A stretch of 34,007 nucleotides of DNA from Methanobacteriota archaeon. GTDB taxonomy: Bacteria > Myxococcota > UBA727 > JABDBI01. The DNA is taken from positions 1 through 34,007 of the forward strand of contig JABDBI010000018.1 in the NCBI GenBank assembly GCA_013288705.1, read 5' to 3'. Positions within the stretch are counted from its first letter, which is position 1, and every line of letters begins with the position of its first letter. Position numbers and translations under genes: made by a program. This document shows, piece by piece, positions 29,947 through 34,007 of this stretch. Below the pieces are notes generated by a model that did not search any database, was not told where the DNA came from, and worked only from the letters and a program-made list of their open reading frames with translations.

Positions 29947-31226
29947 CCATCGCGAATAATTTTGATCGTATCGGGCAGTCTTGGCAGCGAGACGGTGAAG
30001 CCAAATACGCTGCCGCCGGCCGAGCCATGCAGATGGTATATGCGCCCGCTATTAAACGATTCGACAATGCGGCGAGAGACCCACAAGCCCAGACCATGGC
30101 CGCCGCCGGCTTGCAGCCTGTCTGCGTCGATTTGCGAATAGGGTTGAAACAGGCGATCGCGCATTGCGTCTGGGACACCGGGGCCTGTGTCGCTGACGCG
30201 GATGGCCAGAACTTGAGAGGGCACACCAAGATATTGTGCGACCAGTTCTGCAAGCTCCTGTTGGCCCTGGCCCATCACGACCAAGATGGTTGCCAATACC
30301 TGCCCGTCATGTGCGGGATCAGGTGTAGTATCGATCATGACGGTGACGGTGCCACCGCTTGGTGTGAATTTGATGGCATTGTTCACCAGATTGCGCACAA
30401 CGCGGTGTAGCAAGTGGAGATCGCCGACAAGTCTACTCTGCATCCCACTATTTGTTGCTTGCGGCAGCTGAAGTGTCACCCCGCTTGACCGTGCGCGACC
30501 TTGCATGGAACGGCCGACGGGCATCAACAAATTGGCGGGTGTGAAAACCATATCCTCGAGGGGAAAGTTGCCATTCACGTTGCCGCTTTGCATGTGGTTT
30601 AGTACACGCAAAATCGCGCTGACCTCACCAAGGCTCGCATGAATATCTTCTAGATATTCTGCGTTTACATCCGATGTTGGATCCAATCGAATTGTCGGGA
30701 TAGTTCGGTGAATGACTCCTAAATGCGTCATGAGTTCTGGAAAGGGGATGGTTGGCAAAGAAGGCCTGGAGTGCGAACTCCGTAAATTGGCGAGGGCACT
30801 ATTCCGCAATTGGGCAATTTCGCCGACAGACTGTTCCACCCTTGCAACCAAGCCCTGGTTTATGTCCGGCGCGCTGCGCGGATCAAGCACCAATAGGCTG
30901 ACCAAAGTTATGGCGTGGATCGCATTACCCAAGTCATGAAATTCGCCAGCATAAAATGCTTGGAGCGTAGCCATATCTATCATTGTTGTGCGAACAACAG
31001 GTTGTGATTGCACTGGCCGTGTTTGAGGAGGAGCCGCATCCATCACCTGTGCCGCGGGCCCAGCAGTGGCAGCGGTTGTGGTAGCCGGTGGTAAGTGCGA
31101 AACGTTCGATCGGCTCCTGCTGGAACATGCGGCGAGACAATCCAGACAAGCCCGACATGCATGTGACTGCGCTGCTAATGAAGAAACGATTAGAAAAGAA
31201 AATAGAATTGTTTGCGTATATGACAT
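29934..31226 (-). CDS. Histidine kinase core with signal-peptide-like N-terminus
   Basis: 430 aa from ATG 31226; the frame is open further upstream to 31418, but those residues look non-coding. Residues 1-23 resemble a signal peptide or single anchor (TILFSFLIVSSLAAQSHA). A Cys cluster (24, 27, 30, 34) and a Pro/Ala/Thr-rich linker follow. An H-box-like motif is FHDLGNAIHA (His97). The HATPase domain has the N box LVRNLVNNAIKFTPSGG (about 276-292, Leu variant), G1 VSDTGPGVPD (345-353) and G2 GGGHGLGLWVSRRIVE. About 35 extra residues lie between N and G1. No second membrane segment, HAMP or receiver is seen. If the N-terminus is exported, the kinase would be outside the cytoplasm, which is unusual. 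No response regulator is adjacent. Confidence 0.75.
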   Translation of the reverse strand: MSYTQTILFSFLIVSSLAAQSHACRACLDCLAACSSRSRSNVSHLPPATTTAATAGPAAQVMDAAPPQTRPVQSQPVVRTTMIDMATLQAFYAGEFHDLGNAIHAITLVSLLVLDPRSAPDINQGLVARVEQSVGEIAQLRNSALANLRSSHSRPSLPTIPFPELMTHLGVIHRTIPTIRLDPTSDVNAEYLEDIHASLGEVSAILRVLNHMQSGNVNGNFPLEDMVFTPANLLMPVGRSMQGRARSSGVTLQLPQATNSGMQSRLVGDLHLLHRVVRNLVNNAIKFTPSGGTVTVMIDTTPDPAHDGQVLATILVVMGQGQQELAELVAQYLGVPSQVLAIRVSDTGPGVPDAMRDRLFQPYSQIDADRLQAGGGHGLGLWVSRRIVESFNSGRIYHLHGSAGGSVFGFTVSLPRLPDTIKIIRDGYST

Positions 31227-31401
31227 ATATGAACACCATTTAATATATTCGAATGAATATAGATACTTTATGCTAAATAGCAAGCGGGCATGTCCCCTGG
31301 ATAGCATCATCGAGCTCCAAGGATCGAAACGCGCCACTGTATCGGATGATTTCTGGCAGATCCTGAAATTCAGCCCATAGTGGCTGGGCACGCGTTGGCA
31401 A

Positions 31402-32013
31402 CTATCGGAGTGCAGCATGAATCTGAAGTACCTGACGACCAGAACCTTTGACCAGTTTCTGTCCCCAGGTGGTAGCGGCCAATGGTTTGTCTACCAGGCC
31501 AGACTTGGTAATTCGCAAACCAGCTTCTAAGCACGCAGGCTTTATTGCTGTGACGACATGCACGAGTTCCGCCGATGGCAATTGCTGACTTTCGTTGAGC
31601 AAAATGCGAAGTGATGCATTCGGTTTCGCCAAGCGAGCAATCTTCTTCATAATATCCACGCGCGGCTCGATGACCGCCTTAAGCAGAGAACCCCATGGAT
31701 AGTTGATGGTGACGATATCGGCAAATCCCCTTAGTTCTTTGGGCAGTTGTTCTGCGGCACAAAGAATAAATAGTGCATTGCTGACGCCACCACGTGCGGG
31801 TTTACGCGCAGCCCTGCGCGAGGCGTCGGCCAATCCATCGAGAGATGCATCGATACCGATACACAAGGTGTCGGGATGCTGCTTCGCGTAGTCCAAGACG
31901 AAGCGACCGTCACCGGTACCGATATCGACCAATGTCTAATGTCATTGGTCGGAGCGGTGGAAGACTTCGAGGGGGGAGATGGGTTTGGTGGTTTTGCCGG
32001 TTACGATATGCAT
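31402..32013 (-). pseudogene. 16S rRNA (adenine-1408-N1) methyltransferase family gene (Kam/NpmA type) with two in-frame stops
   Basis: Read in one frame from ATG 32013 the gene gives MHIVTGKTTKPISPLEVFHR-SDQ, then TGA (31942-31944), His, TAG (31936-31938), Thr, then LVDIGTGDGRFVLDYAKQHP (SAM-binding). NYPWGSLLKAVI and TTWGQKL carry the two Trp that clasp A1408 in Kam/NpmA enzymes. The N-terminus (VTGK) also fits the family, and the frame is not shifted. Enzymes of this family methylate A1408 of 16S rRNA and confer aminoglycoside resistance. The stops lie inside GACCAATG-N8-CATTGGTC. Initiation at TTG 31932 would make 176 aa but lose the first strand and has no ribosome-binding site. It is probably inactive; a small insertion seems the cause. 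Confidence 0.75.
31927..31950. repeat. Inverted repeat carrying the two stop codons
   Basis: GACCAATG (31927-31934), 8-nt spacer TCTAATGT, CATTGGTC (31943-31950): perfect 8-bp arms. The 12 nt between the codons for Gln and Leu of the methyltransferase (TGA CAT TAG ACA on the minus strand) look like an insertion. Confidence 0.7.
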
Positions 32014-32054
32014 GGAATATAACTTAGGCATTTGAAGTCGGGCGTCAAGCCCAG

Positions 32055-32426
32055 CTAATATGGAACCAACACATTTTTGAGCATCGGAAAGTGCTTTTTG
32101 TTGCGTGTGACGAGCGTGGCATGGCAGGTATAGGTTGTTGCTGCAATGATGCAGTCGGCGAGCCCGGAGCCGTGGCTAGGTCCATACTTACGTCGGTATT
32201 GCCCTGCGGTTTTGGCGATAACCTCGTTTACGGGGGAGATCTGAAAAAAGTGCAGAAAGGCTGCTAGCTCAGTTTCTTCATGGGAGGTTCTTGCGCCGAC
32301 ATAGAGTTCAGCGACTGATATGGCGGAGATAAGGGCGTTGTCGATGTTGTCGAAAAACGCGACAGCTTTTAGCTGGCCACGTAAGAAGTCGATGAGAACA
32401 TCTGTGTCGAGAAGGAATTGGCTCAT
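32055..32426 (-). CDS. VapC toxin, PIN-domain ribonuclease
   Basis: 123 aa from ATG 32426, which overlaps the antitoxin stop as ATGA. PIN-domain acidic residues are present: FLLDTDVLIDFLRG (Asp7 and Asp9 region), AISVAELYVGA (Glu) and SHGSGLADCIIAATT (Asp), followed by TLVTRNKKHF. VapC toxins are Mg-dependent RNases that usually cut tRNA or rRNA. Length is typical and all catalytic positions are kept, so the toxin is probably active, in contrast to the VapC remnant at 3410-3661. Confidence 0.93.
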   Translation of the reverse strand: MSQFLLDTDVLIDFLRGQLKAVAFFDNIDNALISAISVAELYVGARTSHEETELAAFLHFFQISPVNEVIAKTAGQYRRKYGPSHGSGLADCIIAATTYTCHATLVTRNKKHFPMLKNVLVPY

Positions 32427-32653
32427 CGATCCCATTCTTTTCTGAGCTGCCTAAAATCTGGAAGATCGGTTCTGTCTTGCCACATTCCCTTTGCTTTGGA
32501 CAAAATGGATTGACGCTTTGCAATGCTAGGTCTTGCAAACATACCATCGATGGCGTCACGAACCAGTTGGCTTTGTGACTTTCCGGTCTCTGCGGCCATT
32601 TGGGCCAGCAAGGAATGTTCTTCTTCCGTAATGTAGACTTGAGTGCGCACCAT
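32423..32653 (-). CDS. Ribbon-helix-helix antitoxin of the VapBC pair
   Basis: 76 aa from ATG 32653; the frame extends upstream to 32686, but those codons cover the promoter. Residues 1-40 form a ribbon-helix-helix domain (VRTQVYITEEEHSLLAQMAAETGKS, then QLVRDAIDGMF). The C-terminal tail (MWQDRTDLPDFRQLRKEWD) is the Trp/Asp-rich toxin-binding type. The start codon lies in one of the two operator palindromes, so repressor binding would block the promoter, and the mRNA would be leaderless. The stop overlaps the vapC start by 4 nt. Confidence 0.88.
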   Translation of the reverse strand: MVRTQVYITEEEHSLLAQMAAETGKSQSQLVRDAIDGMFARPSIAKRQSILSKAKGMWQDRTDLPDFRQLRKEWDR

Positions 32654-32688
32654 GTATACATTATATGATGTATACATGGTTTGCACAA
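32652..32688 (-). promoter_or_regulatory. vapBC promoter with two identical 10-bp palindromes
   Basis: The palindrome ATGTATACAT occurs at 32652-32661 and 32668-32677, 16 nt apart. On the minus strand TTGTGC (32688-32683), 17 nt and TATAAT (32665-32660) form a near-consensus promoter. The antitoxin ATG (32653) starts 6 nt after the -10 box, so the transcript is probably leaderless. Both palindromes flank or overlap the -10 element, a typical autoregulatory operator. Confidence 0.75.
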
Positions 32689-32709
32689 GAACTAGCCACG
32701 AATTGCCAC

Positions 32710-33993
32710 CTATCCCTGCGCCATCCCAGCCGCCAGCAGGTTCAGGAGCTTGATTACCGCCGGTGTAAGTACTGAAGACGATGCATCGCTGCCTTTAGCC
32801 TCTTGCGGCTTACCCTTTTGCACAGCCATCTTGTCCATAGTGGGTTCCTCCGCTATCGACTGGCACAGCTCCAGACTGGCGATGCCGCTTTTAACGGCGG
32901 CGCGGCATTTGATGTAATCGTCTGCCTTGCCCTCAAGACTTCGGAAACCTGGTTCATGATCTGCCGCAAAGATGGCCTCGAGATCTTTTGTGAAATTGGC
33001 ATCCTGCGTATATTTGTCGTTTGTGAATCCATATTTCTTTAAGAAAGAAGGAACTTTTTCTTCAAACAACATCCCGCGTTTCGCCCATGTTTCGAATCCT
33101 TCGAATCTCACCATACGTCCATCGCCAATGCGGTTGAACATCGCTTTCAATTTTTCACGCGTAAAAGGATCTTTAACAAATTCAGGATCGAAAAAGTCGA
33201 TGTTGCCGCTAAAAACAATTTTGATTTGTGACACGTCTACAGGCACACCAAAGTAGGGAAACTCAAACGTTGTTTTTCCGGTGTCGAGAAGATCGAGTAG
33301 GTAGAACACAAACTGTGGGTCCTGGGCAATCCTACCATCGGCTTCGTCAAGAAAAATCACTGGATTTTTTGCGCCGGACTTGATGATCCCTTCCAAAATA
33401 AGTCCGGGTTTTTCTAAGGAGCCAAAGATCTCTTCCGTTGTTTTACCATTCAATACAAGCTCAATAAAAGGCGAGCCAAGAGCCCCCGACAAAACCTCAC
33501 GCGCGGCAAATGTTTTGCCGGCGCCAGCTGGACCATAAAAGTAGGCCGCAGTTTTTCGCACGGTGCCAGACAGCTTGCTATCTTCGCAAAGGCCTGTGAC
33601 AAAACGGAACAGTTTATTTTTAGTAGACTTTTGGTACCAGTGAATTTTCTTGCTTACCGCAGCCATTCTTTCAGGCGAGCAGTCTAAGGGCGTCACTTTT
33701 TTCGGATAATCCAGCACGGTTTTGCTGAATTGAATTACTTCCTCCTCACTTGCGGCCGCTTTTTGGTCAAGCTCAGCTCGACCCTGTTCGCTATACGCAT
33801 CCTGTGGTCTTAGCGCAAAGCGCCCCCTTGCAAGTTGCTGTTCTACGGCGCTCCGGAGTTCCACAGCGACGGCTGGTTTTTCCTTTACATAGCGAAGTTC
33901 CATCGCTTGCAGCCTATCTTGCGTACTGGTCTCCAAGTTGAGCCACGCCCGCATTAGGTTGTTCAGGTTTTGAAGTAAAACAACCGCTTTCAT
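32710..33993 (-). CDS. AAA+ ATPase of unknown function (5' end may lie outside window)
   Basis: 427 aa from ATG 33993, but the frame stays open to the window edge (preceding codons Ser-Ser-Ile-Gly) and there is no clear ribosome-binding site, so the true start may be upstream. Residues 1-145 are helical. The AAA+ core has Walker A GPAGAGKT (154-161), Walker B VIFLDEAD (212-219), a sensor-1-like IKIVFSGNIDFF, and an arginine-finger region TREKLKAMFNRIGDGR. The C-terminal 60 residues are low-complexity, then a short hydrophobic helix (VIKLLNLLAAGM). The family is not recognised beyond AAA+. It may remodel proteins or the membrane. Confidence 0.8.
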   Translation of the reverse strand: MKAVVLLQNLNNLMRAWLNLETSTQDRLQAMELRYVKEKPAVAVELRSAVEQQLARGRFALRPQDAYSEQGRAELDQKAAASEEEVIQFSKTVLDYPKKVTPLDCSPERMAAVSKKIHWYQKSTKNKLFRFVTGLCEDSKLSGTVRKTAAYFYGPAGAGKTFAAREVLSGALGSPFIELVLNGKTTEEIFGSLEKPGLILEGIIKSGAKNPVIFLDEADGRIAQDPQFVFYLLDLLDTGKTTFEFPYFGVPVDVSQIKIVFSGNIDFFDPEFVKDPFTREKLKAMFNRIGDGRMVRFEGFETWAKRGMLFEEKVPSFLKKYGFTNDKYTQDANFTKDLEAIFAADHEPGFRSLEGKADDYIKCRAAVKSGIASLELCQSIAEEPTMDKMAVQKGKPQEAKGSDASSSVLTPAVIKLLNLLAAGMAQG

Positions 33994-34007
33994 TCCAATG
34001 GAGCTGA

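Overview
The window (about half G+C by eye) comes from a Gram-negative bacterium. It encodes an Omp85 outer-membrane protein, a lipoprotein thioredoxin-fold protein, phosphatidylserine decarboxylase and a full run of heme genes. The tRNA-Arg gene lacks an encoded CCA end, and the DsbA-like protein has a Cys-rich N-terminal region of a kind I associate with Myxococcota/Bdellovibrionota-type ('deltaproteobacterial') genomes. A lineage of that sort is my best guess, with low confidence. Several proteins look aimed at eukaryotic hosts or neighbouring cells.

Layout. 0-7 kb is accessory. It holds the C-terminal end of an unknown gene, a MazEF-like toxin-antitoxin pair, a 630-aa repeat protein with a bacteriocin-type double-glycine leader, an AbrB-type antitoxin with a decayed VapC, three 33-nt iterons in front of a DUF4143 ATPase, and a second double-glycine-leader protein. 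The C-terminal part of that second protein carries YopT-like (C58) His and Asp motifs followed, not preceded, by a Cys motif. 7-14 kb holds a polysaccharide deacetylase, the tightly overlapping operon hemH-hemC-hemD-hemB-hemE (minus strand), a divergent FAD oxidase of the 4-cresol dehydrogenase type and a small membrane protein. 14-17 kb holds a DsbA-like lipoprotein, tRNA-Arg(CCG), a membrane protein, tsaD and a small Ala/Pro/Lys-rich secreted protein. 17-22 kb holds psd, then a Ktr/Trk potassium-uptake operon (ktrB, ktrA and a HAMP-PAS sensor). A small element consisting of a DUF559 nuclease gene between identical 36-bp inverted repeats splits this operon. 22-26 kb holds a protein with type II PI 4-kinase motifs, a coupled 84-aa ORF and an Omp85 protein. 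26-28 kb is a block of small unknown genes with a RecA-like mini-ATPase. 28-34 kb holds a Cys/Met-metabolism PLP enzyme, an HSDL2-like SDR, a histidine kinase with a signal-peptide-like N-terminus, a Kam/NpmA-type 16S rRNA methyltransferase gene broken by two in-frame stops, a VapBC pair with a double-palindrome operator, and an AAA+ ATPase.

How it works together. The heme operon is almost complete from porphobilinogen synthesis to ferrochelatase, and its genes mostly overlap by 4 nt (ATGA). Two dispersed repeats lie in frame inside hemD and hemH. The hemD repeat is the same sequence that borders the DUF559 gene. The most novel material is the candidate secreted-protein set (two large double-glycine-leader proteins and the PI4K-like protein) and the DUF559 repeat element. 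No C39-peptidase/ABC exporter, CRISPR array or rRNA gene is in the window.
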